From positions 1-28,713 of the forward strand of contig JBOFSR010000002.1 in the NCBI GenBank assembly GCA_051651645.1: DNA of 28,713 nucleotides, given 5' to 3'. Of the stretch, positions 14,905 to 23,639 are shown one piece after another. Positions within the stretch are counted from its first letter, which is position 1; every line of letters begins with the position of its first letter. This stretch comes from JBOFSR01 sp051651645. GTDB taxonomy: Bacteria > Spirochaetota > Spirochaetia > Treponematales > Treponemataceae. A program made the translations under genes and the position numbers. The notes beneath the pieces are model-generated. The model saw only the letters and a program-made list of their open reading frames with translations. It searched no databases and had not been told where the DNA came from.

Positions 14905-17037
14905 GTGGCAAGTACAATAGGCGTAAGAATTAGTGCCGATGTTTCTCAAGCTAAAAGTCAACTTGATACAATGAGTAGCTCGTTAGAGAAGCTGACAGTA
15001 AAATTAAAAGATGCAACTGATGCTGGAAACTGGAAAGATGCAGCAAATATAACAAATGCTATAGACAACATAAAAAACGCTGAAAAAGCTTATAATACTC
15101 AAAGTAAAATTGGCAAGCAGGCAGGATCAAGCCCTAATAATGTTGGTGGTGGTATAGTAAATAATGCAAGTGCGGTATCAGGTGCTGTAGCAGGTGTTGC
15201 TTCAGGAAATTATGCTGGTGCAGCTATAAATATGACAAATAGAGCAGGTAGCAATCTAAGAGGAATTGGCGGAGAGTTTGCTAGCAACGGCAATATGGAT
15301 TTAGGAAAAATAATAGGTGCAGCTGGTGTTGGTGCTATGGTTCTTGGATCGGCTATGGCTGGCGGAAATGCTTTATCTGAACAATATGAAAACAGCATGG
15401 GCGGAATGAACAGGCTGAACAAAATGCTTGGATCAGGAAGCAGTAGAAAAACAGCAAGTCAAAATAATGACGATGCTTTTAAGTGGTTCGAAAAGGCAAA
15501 AAACGCTGCCGCTGAAACTGGTATGCTTGTTGATGATTTTATGGAGTCAATGGCTGATACTGCTAGATATGGATTAAAAGGAGATGAAGCGACAAAGGCA
15601 ACAAGAGACGCTGCTCTTTGGGCAAATTATAACGGAAGCAGTTTGCAAAACAATCAAAACCTTATAGGTATTTCAAGAAGGTATGGTGATAATTCAAATG
15701 TACTGCAAGATGCCAATGCAGGTCTTGTTGCAAGCGGAATGCAAAAGGGTCAGTCTGATGAGTTTTTGAACACTCTTCAAAAAGTTATAGAAGATGGAAT
15801 ATCTAATGGGTACATAAAGACCGCAAAAGAAGTAGCAACTCAAATGACAATGTTCTCTAAGTTGAGCGGAAACAATGCTTTGTGGCAAGGAGAGCAAGGT
15901 CAAAAAAGAATACAACAATTAGGAAGTTCGTTATCAAATGCAACAAACTTGCAAACAAGCAACGATGTAATGCTTTATGAGGCAACAAAAAAAGCAACAG
16001 AAGGTATGAGTCGCGATCAATTAGATAAAGCTATTGGAAAGGGAAGGTCTACAGGAGATTCTTACATAGACACATCAATGTTGATGGAGAGAGGCATGAC
16101 GCCAGAGATTCTAAAAGAATACATGGGTATAGTGCAAAAACAAGAAGGCAAAGATAATATACGATCGCAAATTGAAAGAATAAAGCAATTAGGATTTAAT
16201 ACAGCTGGTGCAAGAGATATTCAGTTGATAGGAGAAAGATTATTAAACAATGAAATAACAAGCACGGATGCAGAAAAGGCTATAAATTCTGTTAAAGAAA
16301 ACCCAAATTATGTATCTGATGAGACAAAAAAAGCTCAAGTGCTTAATGAAATAAAGTCAGCCGTAGTAGGTCTTGGAAAAGGGGCGTTTAATATAAAAAT
16401 AGAGGCAATGGACTCTATATCAAATATAGTTAAAGGTATTTACGATCATTTATTAGGAGTAAAAGACGATTCAAAAAGCCAAAAAGAAGAAGATAAATTA
16501 TTAAAAAAAACAAAAGAATCAAAAAGAACAAGCACGAGCAATAAAGATATAAAAAGCATCGAAGAAGAAATAAAAACCAATGGCTATGAGTCGTGGAAAG
16601 AACGAGGAGACATGAAAGAGGACAATCCTCTTTATAATGTATATAGCGGTATTACAGAAAAAAGCCCATATAAAAAGTCGAGTCTTTTTTTAACAGGTCT
16701 TATGACTTCTGACTCTAAAGCCCAAGACGCTACAGATGAAAAAATTAATGATATTTTTCTTAAAAATTTTAAAGGATCTGAAGATTTAGAAAAATTTCTT
16801 AATTCAAGTGGTAGAGAACAGGTAACATTATACAACAATGCAAAAAAAGACGGTAGTGATTTTAATACAGAAGGTTTTCAGGAATCAATAAATGCATACC
16901 GTAGCGAAGGTGAACAAAAAGGATTTTCGAGCAAAGTGATTGATCTGTTGGGAAAAGCGGTTGATGGCATATTTGGAGTAGAAAAGAACACTGGAGCAAT
17001 AACAGAGGTTACAGTGGAGACAAATCAACAGCTGTAA
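14905..17037 (+). CDS. Tape measure protein
   Basis: 710 aa from GTG 14905 with AGGGG upstream. It is the largest protein of the tail module and lies after the chaperone, the typical place. N-terminal MASTIGVRISADVSQAKSQL is the classical tape measure opening. Helical coiled stretches follow; an Ala/Gly-rich hydrophobic segment near residues 132-152 (IIGAAGVGAMVLGSAMAGG) is a membrane-insertion candidate. It fixes the length of the tail tube and probably contacts the host membrane. Rather short for a contractile tail, so a short tail is expected. Confidence 0.88.
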   Translation: MASTIGVRISADVSQAKSQLDTMSSSLEKLTVKLKDATDAGNWKDAANITNAIDNIKNAEKAYNTQSKIGKQAGSSPNNVGGGIVNNASAVSGAVAGVASGNYAGAAINMTNRAGSNLRGIGGEFASNGNMDLGKIIGAAGVGAMVLGSAMAGGNALSEQYENSMGGMNRLNKMLGSGSSRKTASQNNDDAFKWFEKAKNAAAETGMLVDDFMESMADTARYGLKGDEATKATRDAALWANYNGSSLQNNQNLIGISRRYGDNSNVLQDANAGLVASGMQKGQSDEFLNTLQKVIEDGISNGYIKTAKEVATQMTMFSKLSGNNALWQGEQGQKRIQQLGSSLSNATNLQTSNDVMLYEATKKATEGMSRDQLDKAIGKGRSTGDSYIDTSMLMERGMTPEILKEYMGIVQKQEGKDNIRSQIERIKQLGFNTAGARDIQLIGERLLNNEITSTDAEKAINSVKENPNYVSDETKKAQVLNEIKSAVVGLGKGAFNIKIEAMDSISNIVKGIYDHLLGVKDDSKSQKEEDKLLKKTKESKRTSTSNKDIKSIEEEIKTNGYESWKERGDMKEDNPLYNVYSGITEKSPYKKSSLFLTGLMTSDSKAQDATDEKINDIFLKNFKGSEDLEKFLNSSGREQVTLYNNAKKDGSDFNTEGFQESINAYRSEGEQKGFSSKVIDLLGKAVDGIFGVEKNTGAITEVTVETNQQL

Positions 17038-17116
17038 AATAAAAACAGCATCTCTTTTGGTTTCGATAAAATAAGCATATCATATTTAATTTTTTTTATC
17101 AAGTGTTTTATAATAT

Positions 17117-18235
17117 CTAATTCTTTTTAAAAGTATATATATCCCCTCTATACCCTTCTATTTGAGCTTTAAATTCGCTACCGTTAAAATCATGTATTTT
17201 ATATATTTCGATATCATTTTTCTTGCTTACTGATCTATTTTCTCTTTTGAAAACCTGTATATGCAAATTAAAAGAATCGTCGTTTTCACTTCCCTCTATA
17301 AAATAGTTTCCATGTATTGAATATGATAAATCTTTTATATAATTTGCAATAAAAAAGTAAACGGTATTATCTGATGATTTAAAATCAAACTCTACATGTA
17401 TATCTTCTTGCGGCAATCCAAATTCTGTTTCTTTTTTAAGCCTGTAAGTCCACTTGCCATTAATCATCTTTTTTATTTTTTCAGCATTCAATTTGCTTTT
17501 CGCTTTTTTTTCTTCTTCAAGCTTAGCTATGCTTTCTTCTTTTTCTTTTTTTGCTGCAATGTTTTTTTTACCAATTTCTTTAGCGTAATCGCCGCCTCCA
17601 ATTTTTATAACCCCCACCAACGGCTGTTTTTTCTCATCGTTTTTTTCTATGTAATAAAAACTAACTTCATTATAGCTTGAATCAAAATAAACCTCATAAA
17701 AATCAACGCCTTTTTTGCTATCTTTTATAGGGATGTCGTTATATAATGTTTCAAATTGCATAAATTTATCCGTAAACGATTCTTTTTCGCTTGTAACATT
17801 TTTGAAAAACTTATTTGATGCTTTATTATTATTTTGCGAGATAGTAATTCCATAATATTTTAAAAATTTTTCTACATTGTCAAAGTATTGTTTATGATCA
17901 GTTGTTTTTGATAAAACCTTGCCAATTAAAATATTTGCAAGTATATCATTTTCATAATATAAACTTAAAAAAAGACTTGTGTCATTAAAAAAATCATATA
18001 TTTTGTTATTCGAATTGTATTCGAAAGAAACCTCATTATCTAGTCTGTTTATATCTCCATAAACTTTAAATCCGATTTCTCTCATGTATTTTATTGAATC
18101 GTCCTTTAACATTCCAGGTTGTATGGTAAAAAAATCGTTAAATTTTTTCGCCCATTCTTCATTGATTGTGCTATTTTGTGCAAAAACAATAGAAAATGTA
18201 AAAAGTATAATAAAACAAAATTTATTTTTAATCAT
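17117..18235 (-). CDS. Secreted protein of unknown function (moron-like)
   Basis: 372 aa on the reverse strand between tape measure and hub. I choose ATG 18235 because AAGGAG lies six bases upstream and a signal peptide follows at once (MIKNKFCFIILFTFSIVFA, cleavage before QN). A longer frame to 18292 adds an unlikely tail. The mature part has a globular N-terminal domain, a highly charged helix about 215-252 (KKEKEESIAKLEEEKKAK) and a C-terminal beta-rich domain starting INGKWTYRL, loosely lipocalin-like. It has its own promoter, so it could be expressed from a prophage. Position and orientation suggest a moron that changes the host cell envelope; function unknown. Confidence 0.75.
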   Translation of the reverse strand: MIKNKFCFIILFTFSIVFAQNSTINEEWAKKFNDFFTIQPGMLKDDSIKYMREIGFKVYGDINRLDNEVSFEYNSNNKIYDFFNDTSLFLSLYYENDILANILIGKVLSKTTDHKQYFDNVEKFLKYYGITISQNNNKASNKFFKNVTSEKESFTDKFMQFETLYNDIPIKDSKKGVDFYEVYFDSSYNEVSFYYIEKNDEKKQPLVGVIKIGGGDYAKEIGKKNIAAKKEKEESIAKLEEEKKAKSKLNAEKIKKMINGKWTYRLKKETEFGLPQEDIHVEFDFKSSDNTVYFFIANYIKDLSYSIHGNYFIEGSENDDSFNLHIQVFKRENRSVSKKNDIEIYKIHDFNGSEFKAQIEGYRGDIYTFKKN

Positions 18236-18259
18236 CTGTCGCTCCTTTTCATAACAATT

Positions 18260-18289
18260 ATTATACCACAAGAAAAATTTTTTTGCCAG
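18260..18289 (-). promoter_or_regulatory. Promoter of the secreted protein gene
   Basis: Reverse strand: CTGGCA (18289-18284), 18-base spacer, TATAAT (18265-18260) with TGG directly before it (extended -10). The predicted start of transcription is about 18 bases before ATG 18235. It is divergent from the hub promoter at 18308. Confidence 0.6.
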
Positions 18290-18307
18290 CATTATTAATG
18301 TTGTTTG

Positions 18308-18336
18308 TTGACATATTTTTATTTATAGTTTACCAT
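18308..18336 (+). promoter_or_regulatory. Promoter of the baseplate operon (P-L3)
   Basis: TTGACA at 18308-18313, 17-base spacer, TACCAT at 18331-18336. A better hexamer, TATAAT at 18336-18341, overlaps it but at 22-base spacing. The -35 is perfect; which -10 is used is open. Confidence 0.6.
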
Positions 18337-18366
18337 ATAATTAATTATGGTGTGAACTCACAGAGT

Positions 18367-18428
18367 CAGCCGTATAACAAACGTACGCTTTGCTATACCG
18401 TTGTTTTATTTCTTTTTACAGAAATAAA
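18367..18428 (+). promoter_or_regulatory. Leader L3: hairpin related to L1, plus stem next to ribosome binding site
   Basis: First hairpin 18367-18403: CAGCCGTATAACAAA pairs with TTTGCTATACCGTTG with two mismatches, followed by TTTT. Its left arm matches L1 at 14 of 16 bases (CAG-CGTA-AACAAAC). A second perfect 8-bp stem, TTTATTTC (18405-18412) with GAAATAAA (18421-18428), overlaps the first bases of the ribosome binding site AAAGGAG (18426-18432). Melting of this stem could control hub translation. Confidence 0.6.
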
Positions 18429-18439
18429 GGAGTTTACCC

Positions 18440-19933
18440 ATTAACACAAATCAAATAGTACACCAATCACCAACACCAAAAATTGTTATAAAAAGGCTCA
18501 ATAAAAAAGACGAGATAGAGCATGTTATACAATTTGATATAAATAAAAACAAAGTTTTGCAATCATACAATTTTAATATTTCTGTTAATGATTTAATGGG
18601 GAGCTTCTCTTTAATTTTTTTTCCAAACACAGGAGAGACTGCTAATGAAAATTTATTTGACAAAATAAAAACCCTTGATGTAGTAGAGATATATGAATCA
18701 AAGGCAGGAAAAGAATCAAGCCGACCTGTTTTTACAGGAATTGTTAAAACAAAAAAGTTTGTAGCACAAGCATCGGAAAATGGAAACGTTCGGAGATTGT
18801 CAATCTCTGGGTTTGCAATAACAAGCCTTGTATCACAATTTACAATAAATCTTGACATTAAAGCAATGGCTTTATCTAAGCAATTTGCAAATAACGACAA
18901 TCTAAGAACAGCGTTAACTTTAGAGCTTTCAACAAATCCAGGAGAAGAATTATCCTTAAAATTTATTGTAAAAAAAATATGGGATTATTTTGTAAACCTT
19001 TCAATAAATGAAAACATACAAGGATTAACAACAACTAAAATAAAAAAATATATAACAGCTTTTATGGGTGATGATTTCATAGAATCGCAAGATATTTTAT
19101 TTCATTACCCTTTGGGTTCTGTTTTTAACGCAGAAGGAACGCAGGATTTTTGGTCTCTTATTGACGATCTTTTGCCAAGTCCTATATATGAAAAATTTGC
19201 ATACACAGACACAGAAACAGGTTTGATGAAAATTAAAATAAGGCAAGTTCCTTTTTCAGAAGAAGACTGGACAACAAATCCTATTACAGAAAGCGACTGG
19301 GTAAAACTTCCTAAAAAAAAAATAGAGGCAATAGAGCTAAAGGATTACGAGCTAATACAGTCGGACAATGAAGTATACACTGTTTTTTATTCGTATGTAT
19401 TAGGGTCTCCTTTTGAGTTTGACAAAGCCTTGATTTTGGCAACACAAGAAAATGCAGCCGACTCTACAATCATTCACGATAAAGAAAAATTCGAAATATA
19501 TGGATATAAGCCGCTTATTTGTATGTTTAGAGGGTATGGGTCAAAAGACGGATCTCCAAAAGACACAACAACCGAGTCAAATATGAAAAGCCTCAATGCA
19601 AAGTTACGTTCATGGTATGGAAAAATGGACGAAATGCTTTCAGGAAGCATAACAATTGCAATGACTTATGATGACGAAAAGCAAATAATGCCAGGCGATC
19701 GTGTATCTTTTTTAGATGGAGAGTTTTATGTTGATGGCATAAGTCATTCATGGAGCTATGGTCAAGGCGGTGATGTAAATCTTTCGGTTTCGCGCGGTGG
19801 TAAATATTTTTCAGATGGAAGCTTTTATGAATTTACAGGTGCAACTGATATAAACAGAGTTTATGGAATAAAGCAAAATACTACTGGAGATTCTTCAGGT
19901 GGAATATTATCGCTCAGCAGGGTTAGAATTTAG
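18440..19933 (+). CDS. Baseplate hub protein (gpD / XkdQ-like), apparent AUU start
   Basis: Open from 18428 with no ATG, GTG or TTG until a TTG at 18557. AAAGGAG (18426-18432) is followed after 7 bases by ATT 18440, which I take as the start (497 aa). Starting at TTG 18557 would cut off IVIKRLNKKDEIEHVIQFDIN, the strand pair that opens hub proteins of this type. Residues about 70-130 hold VVEIYESKAGKESSRPVFTG, typical of XkdQ / late-control-D hubs, and the end has YDDEKQIMPGDRVSFLDGEFYVDGISH, the usual domain closing the hub. It forms the ring that holds the spike below the tube. Confidence 0.7.
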   Translation: MNTNQIVHQSPTPKIVIKRLNKKDEIEHVIQFDINKNKVLQSYNFNISVNDLMGSFSLIFFPNTGETANENLFDKIKTLDVVEIYESKAGKESSRPVFTGIVKTKKFVAQASENGNVRRLSISGFAITSLVSQFTINLDIKAMALSKQFANNDNLRTALTLELSTNPGEELSLKFIVKKIWDYFVNLSINENIQGLTTTKIKKYITAFMGDDFIESQDILFHYPLGSVFNAEGTQDFWSLIDDLLPSPIYEKFAYTDTETGLMKIKIRQVPFSEEDWTTNPITESDWVKLPKKKIEAIELKDYELIQSDNEVYTVFYSYVLGSPFEFDKALILATQENAADSTIIHDKEKFEIYGYKPLICMFRGYGSKDGSPKDTTTESNMKSLNAKLRSWYGKMDEMLSGSITIAMTYDDEKQIMPGDRVSFLDGEFYVDGISHSWSYGQGGDVNLSVSRGGKYFSDGSFYEFTGATDINRVYGIKQNTTGDSSGGILSLSRVRI

Positions 19934-19935
19934 AA

Positions 19936-20733
19936 ATGAAAATAAAGCTAAATATAACTGAAAAAAAAAATGCTCAACAAAGAAATGGCTTTGACAGTGC
20001 TTATTATGATTCAATTGGTTTTTGGGGTGTTGTTAAAGAGGTTCACCCAGAGAGTAATACTGTTCATGTAAGAATGAGGAATGGAGAGATTTTAACAAAG
20101 GTTAGAGTAGCTTCTTTTGAATGGGTTACTGTTGATAAGAAAAAAGGGTTTTTAAGCGGAGAAAGGCACTTGCCACCTGTTGATACATTTGTTTTTTGCA
20201 TCACGCCAAATAAAAACAACCTAGATGCATTTGTATTATGCAGCGGTTTTTCATTACAAGAATCTGTACATGATGATTTTAAGAAAAAGGGAGATGATGG
20301 TGCTAATGTATGGGAGAAGGTTGAAAACTCAGGGTGGAAAACAACAACAGATTATAGGACAGGTACAAAAATTATACAAAACAAAAAAGAAGATGGAAGC
20401 ATTAAAATAGAAGTTGATCAAGAATCAGAGAACGATGAAAAGCTCAAAATTACCATTCATGAAAATGAAATAACAATAACAAAAGACGGAATAGATATAA
20501 AAACAAAAAAAAGTATAAATATTAAGACTGAAAAAGATCAAGAAATCAAAGCTCAAAACATAACAATAGAATCGAGCGGAAAAACAGAAATAAAAGGGTC
20601 TAGCATTGTTATTGGCGGAACGGTAACGCCAAAAGGAACAGGGGCTTTATGTGCAATACCAGTTTGCCCATTTAGCGGCGCTCCTCATACTGGAGATACA
20701 TCTATGGGTGGTAGTAAACATGGCAATGAATAA
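19936..20733 (+). CDS. Baseplate spike protein (gpV/gp5-like)
   Basis: 265 aa, two bases after the hub stop, weak ribosome binding site. The N-terminal part is an OB-fold type domain (GFWGVVKEVHPESNTVHVRMRNGEI, VDTFVFCITP). From about residue 160 there are short repeated strands such as KLKITIHENEITITKDGIDIKTKKSINIKT that fit a triple-stranded beta-helix needle. The C-terminal CAIPVCPFSGAPHTG could bind a metal or tip ion. It pierces the outer envelope during contraction. The stop overlaps the next ORF by 14 bases. Confidence 0.8.
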   Translation: MKIKLNITEKKNAQQRNGFDSAYYDSIGFWGVVKEVHPESNTVHVRMRNGEILTKVRVASFEWVTVDKKKGFLSGERHLPPVDTFVFCITPNKNNLDAFVLCSGFSLQESVHDDFKKKGDDGANVWEKVENSGWKTTTDYRTGTKIIQNKKEDGSIKIEVDQESENDEKLKITIHENEITITKDGIDIKTKKSINIKTEKDQEIKAQNITIESSGKTEIKGSSIVIGGTVTPKGTGALCAIPVCPFSGAPHTGDTSMGGSKHGNE

Positions 20734-20962
20734 TGTTTTATTAGGGAAGGAGCTTGCAACGCTTGTTTTAGCAAAAGACGCAACAGAAGAGTCTAAAGCT
20801 ATTGTTGAGAATTTATGGATACAAATGGCGGATGTTATTATAAAGCATATACAGGCTAACGGAGAAGTAAATGTTGCCGCAGGAATACCTGTTGCTACGG
20901 CAGGGTCTCCAACGCAACAAACAGGAGCAACCACAGGGACTGGAAAAGGTAATATATTGTAA
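20720..20962 (+). CDS. Small baseplate-module protein, 80 aa
   Basis: Starts at ATG 20720 (MAMNNVLLGKELATL) overlapping the spike gene; ATG 20726 is a second choice. The frame extends further upstream but that part only overlaps spike coding sequence. The N-terminal half is helical, the C-terminal half is Gly/Thr/Pro-rich (GSPTQQTGATTGTGKG). A small gene at this position is usual in contractile baseplate operons, but I do not recognise it. Its stop shares its last base with the next ATG. Confidence 0.6.
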   Translation: MAMNNVLLGKELATLVLAKDATEESKAIVENLWIQMADVIIKHIQANGEVNVAAGIPVATAGSPTQQTGATTGTGKGNIL

Positions 20963-22902
20963 TGCCAATAATGAATATCAGCCTTTGGCGAAAAGCATAT
21001 ATGTTAGAATTTCTCAACAATGGAAAGGTAGAAAATTGCTTCACTTTTTCAGTTCCGCCAGAATCTGAAGAATTACAGTTTACGCATAGATTAAGTGAAA
21101 CAAAAAGCTTTGGTGGAAGTTTTTTTGATGGATATGGAAACGATTCTGTCAAAATAACTCTTTCAGGTACTACAATCAACGAAGAGAAAAAATTTATTTA
21201 TAGAGGAAAATTGGCACCGCAGTATTTGACTGGGGAAAGAGAGATTTTTGAAATACAAAAAATAATAACACAGTGGAATAAGATAGATATTGATAAGGGA
21301 GATAAAAAGGTTTATTTATATGATTTATCAAAAATGAGTCTATTGCAAACTATTTCAGGTACAGCCAGTAAAAACTATTGGCGAGTTTTTATTAAAGATT
21401 TAAAAATAAAAAGAGATAAATCAAGTCCAAATAAATATAATTATACTCTTGAAATGCAGGGTGTAGATGATGAAGAAAAAGGAAAGACTGGTTTTTTTGA
21501 TGAAAGTGGATTTACGTCTATTGTTAATAATATCACTGAAACAATGGAAAAGGTTCAAACGGTAATAGATACGGTTGAAGGAAGCGTTGCTCTTGTTCAG
21601 GAAATTACAACAAAGACAAAGGAAGTTATTAATTCTTTTGAAGATATGCAGGGTGCGAGTCCGTATAAAATAACATCAAGCATTACAAGAGGATTTGATT
21701 CAGCATTAAGAATACTTACAGGAAATTCAAACAATTCTTTTTTCAATACAGCAAAAAACCTTTTAATTATTTCCGAGCAATTTTTTGATCAAGCCATTGA
21801 CAGCTCTTTTTACGAACAAAAACAATCATCTGTAGAGGATACACAATATTTTATTGTTGACTTTAACTCAAACGGCGGAAGCAGTGTTAAATTTCAAAAA
21901 ATACTATATTGCAACAGGGTAGAAAAACCCAGTATGCCTACAAAAGAAGATCATATATTCTCATCATGGTTTACAGATTTTCAACTAGATCAAGAGTATG
22001 ATTTTTCAACCGAAGTAACAAAATCGTTTACATTGCACGCAAAATGGATTTTATCAGTTGCTACAGTACGGTTTAACAGCAAGGGCGGAGGCATCTTGCC
22101 TAATCAAAAAATTTCTATAGGGGACAATGTACAAAAACCAACAGACCCAACAAGAAAAGGATACTTGTTTGGAAAGTGGTGTATTGATTTTGATGCAGTA
22201 GAGCCTTTTGATTTTGACACAAAAATAACAGAAGATATAACACTTTACGCTTCATGGATTAAAGTTTGTGTTGTTAGCTTTGACACTGATGGTGGAAGCA
22301 TTGTTGATGATCAGATAATAGCAGTAGGCGAAAAGGTTATATATCCTTTAACGCCAAATAAAGATAATTTTACATTTACAAATTGGTATAAGGATAGTAA
22401 AAAAACTGAATTATTCGATTTTAATACTAACGTGTTAAAAGATTTAACGCTTTTTGCTGATTATTACAGAACTTCAAATACTGTTTTTTTTGAATCTAAC
22501 GGTGGAAGCATTGTTGATGATCAGATAGTTATAATTGGCGACAAAGTGCAAAAGCCAATAGACCCAGCAAAAGAAGGATTTGCATTTGATTATTGGTGTA
22601 GCGATCAAACGCTTACAAACGAGTTTAATTTTAATAATGTGATTATAGATTCTAATACAATTTTATACGCACGATGGACAAGTATTTCATTTTCAATAAC
22701 TTTTAATACAAACGAAGGAAGCGATATACCAACTAGCAACGTTCAGTATGGAAGCCGTGTTGTTTTTCCAGAAATACCAAAAAAAGATGGATTTATATTT
22801 AATAAGTGGTGTACTGATGAGCTGTGTACTAATGAATATGATTTTTCAGAAAAAATTACAGAAAACAAAGTATTGTATGCAAAATGGGAAAGGATAGGCT
22901 AA
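20962..22902 (+). CDS. Baseplate/tail protein with five InlB-type B-repeats
   Basis: 646 aa. Residues 1-290 are the baseplate part (MPIMNISLWRKAYMLEFLNN; FTFSVPPESEELQF, a start typical of DNA-circulation/XkdP-like tail proteins). Residues about 296-642 are five repeats of ~68-70 residues of the Listeria-Bacteroides (Flg_new / InlB B-repeat) type: FxSNGG, a KPxxPxKxGFxFxxW core and an LYAKW ending at about 362, 432, 500, 572 and 642. Repeats 3 and 4 share an exact 27-base block. Such repeats are usually on cell-surface adhesins; here they would point out from the baseplate and may contact a glycan or protein of the host surface. Confidence 0.75.
   Translation: MPIMNISLWRKAYMLEFLNNGKVENCFTFSVPPESEELQFTHRLSETKSFGGSFFDGYGNDSVKITLSGTTINEEKKFIYRGKLAPQYLTGEREIFEIQKIITQWNKIDIDKGDKKVYLYDLSKMSLLQTISGTASKNYWRVFIKDLKIKRDKSSPNKYNYTLEMQGVDDEEKGKTGFFDESGFTSIVNNITETMEKVQTVIDTVEGSVALVQEITTKTKEVINSFEDMQGASPYKITSSITRGFDSALRILTGNSNNSFFNTAKNLLIISEQFFDQAIDSSFYEQKQSSVEDTQYFIVDFNSNGGSSVKFQKILYCNRVEKPSMPTKEDHIFSSWFTDFQLDQEYDFSTEVTKSFTLHAKWILSVATVRFNSKGGGILPNQKISIGDNVQKPTDPTRKGYLFGKWCIDFDAVEPFDFDTKITEDITLYASWIKVCVVSFDTDGGSIVDDQIIAVGEKVIYPLTPNKDNFTFTNWYKDSKKTELFDFNTNVLKDLTLFADYYRTSNTVFFESNGGSIVDDQIVIIGDKVQKPIDPAKEGFAFDYWCSDQTLTNEFNFNNVIIDSNTILYARWTSISFSITFNTNEGSDIPTSNVQYGSRVVFPEIPKKDGFIFNKWCTDELCTNEYDFSEKITENKVLYAKWERIG
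22291..22317 (+). repeat. 27-bp direct repeat in B-repeat 3 (second copy at 22501-22527)
   Basis: The same 27 bases encoding GGSIVDDQI occur here and at 22501-22527, 210 bases apart in phase. This points to recent duplication or gene conversion between B-repeats. Confidence 0.9.
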
Positions 22903-23639
22903 TGCTTGAAACAGATAGACAAGATTTGATTATAGAAAATTGCTCAAAAATGATAGATGATGCTTGCAAGTTAGTAGCATTATCAAAAGAGAAGCAAACA
23001 AACATAATAAATGTTATTTATGTCAATGACAAAGGAAATGATGAGGCGGTAAGTGTTTATGATTTTAATTTGCATGTTTGGAAAAGCGGAGATAGCTTTG
23101 ATAAGATAGCAAGTGAATTACTTGGAGACCCAAAACTTGGAACTGTTATAGCATACTTTAATAAAATTGATAATGAAAACGAAATACCATCAGGTAAAAA
23201 AATAAAAATACCAGTTCTTACTGAAAGCGAAAAAACAAATAATAACTATATTTATGCGATACCAGAAAAACAAGAGAACTATGGAGTAGATATAAAAATA
23301 AGCAGCGAAGGCAATTTTGTTGTTAAAAATGGCGATTTTGATACTGTAGGTGGAAAAAACAACCTATTGCAGTCCCTTGTTTTACGTTTAACAACAGCAA
23401 GCACAAAGCGAATAAGATTATCAAGCTATGGAATACGTACATCAATTGGTGACGTTATGAATCTCGAAAGTTATTTGGTCAGCTCAATTGAGCAAACAAT
23501 AACTTCAGATCCTAGAATAAAATCAATTGAAAACATAAGCTTTAAAACTGTTCAGGACGCTCTGTATGTTTTTATAAACTATATAGATTTAAATGGTGAA
23601 GTTGATACATTTGAAGGAGTTATTGATGGCAAAAATTAA
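22902..23639 (+). CDS. LysM-gp25 fusion baseplate wedge protein
   Basis: 245 aa. I start at ATG 22902 because GGAAAGGA lies 8 bases upstream; ATG 22884 would put the ribosome binding site inside the gene. Residues about 52-104 form a LysM domain (VWKSGDSFDKIASELLGDPKLGTVIAYFN), as in T4 gp53. Residues about 140-230 are GPW/gp25-like (VKNGDFDTVGGKNNLLQSLV, then RIRLSSYG). T4 uses two separate genes for these parts. It joins the wedge near baseplate J (downstream). Overlaps the next gene by 14 bases. Confidence 0.85.
   Translation: MLETDRQDLIIENCSKMIDDACKLVALSKEKQTNIINVIYVNDKGNDEAVSVYDFNLHVWKSGDSFDKIASELLGDPKLGTVIAYFNKIDNENEIPSGKKIKIPVLTESEKTNNNYIYAIPEKQENYGVDIKISSEGNFVVKNGDFDTVGGKNNLLQSLVLRLTTASTKRIRLSSYGIRTSIGDVMNLESYLVSSIEQTITSDPRIKSIENISFKTVQDALYVFINYIDLNGEVDTFEGVIDGKN

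Noticed and set aside
17038..17116. Terminator between tape measure and the reverse-strand gene
   Set aside because: Only a weak GATAAAA/TTTTATC pairing with a long loop is visible; not enough to call.
18333..18350. Near-palindrome CCATATAATTAATTATGG at the hub promoter
   Set aside because: One base out of register and strongly AT-rich; it may be chance, unlike the perfect palindrome at 4354-4377.
18557..18559. TTG as hub start
   Set aside because: No ribosome binding site, and it would cut off a well-formed N-terminal strand pair that is open in frame back to the AAAGGAG at 18426.
18451..18900. 149-aa reverse-strand ORF
   Set aside because: Antisense to the hub gene, no translation signal and no recognisable pattern.
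20651..20719. Upstream extension of the small 80-aa ORF
   Set aside because: Overlaps spike coding sequence and lacks a start signal; ATG 20720 is the better start.
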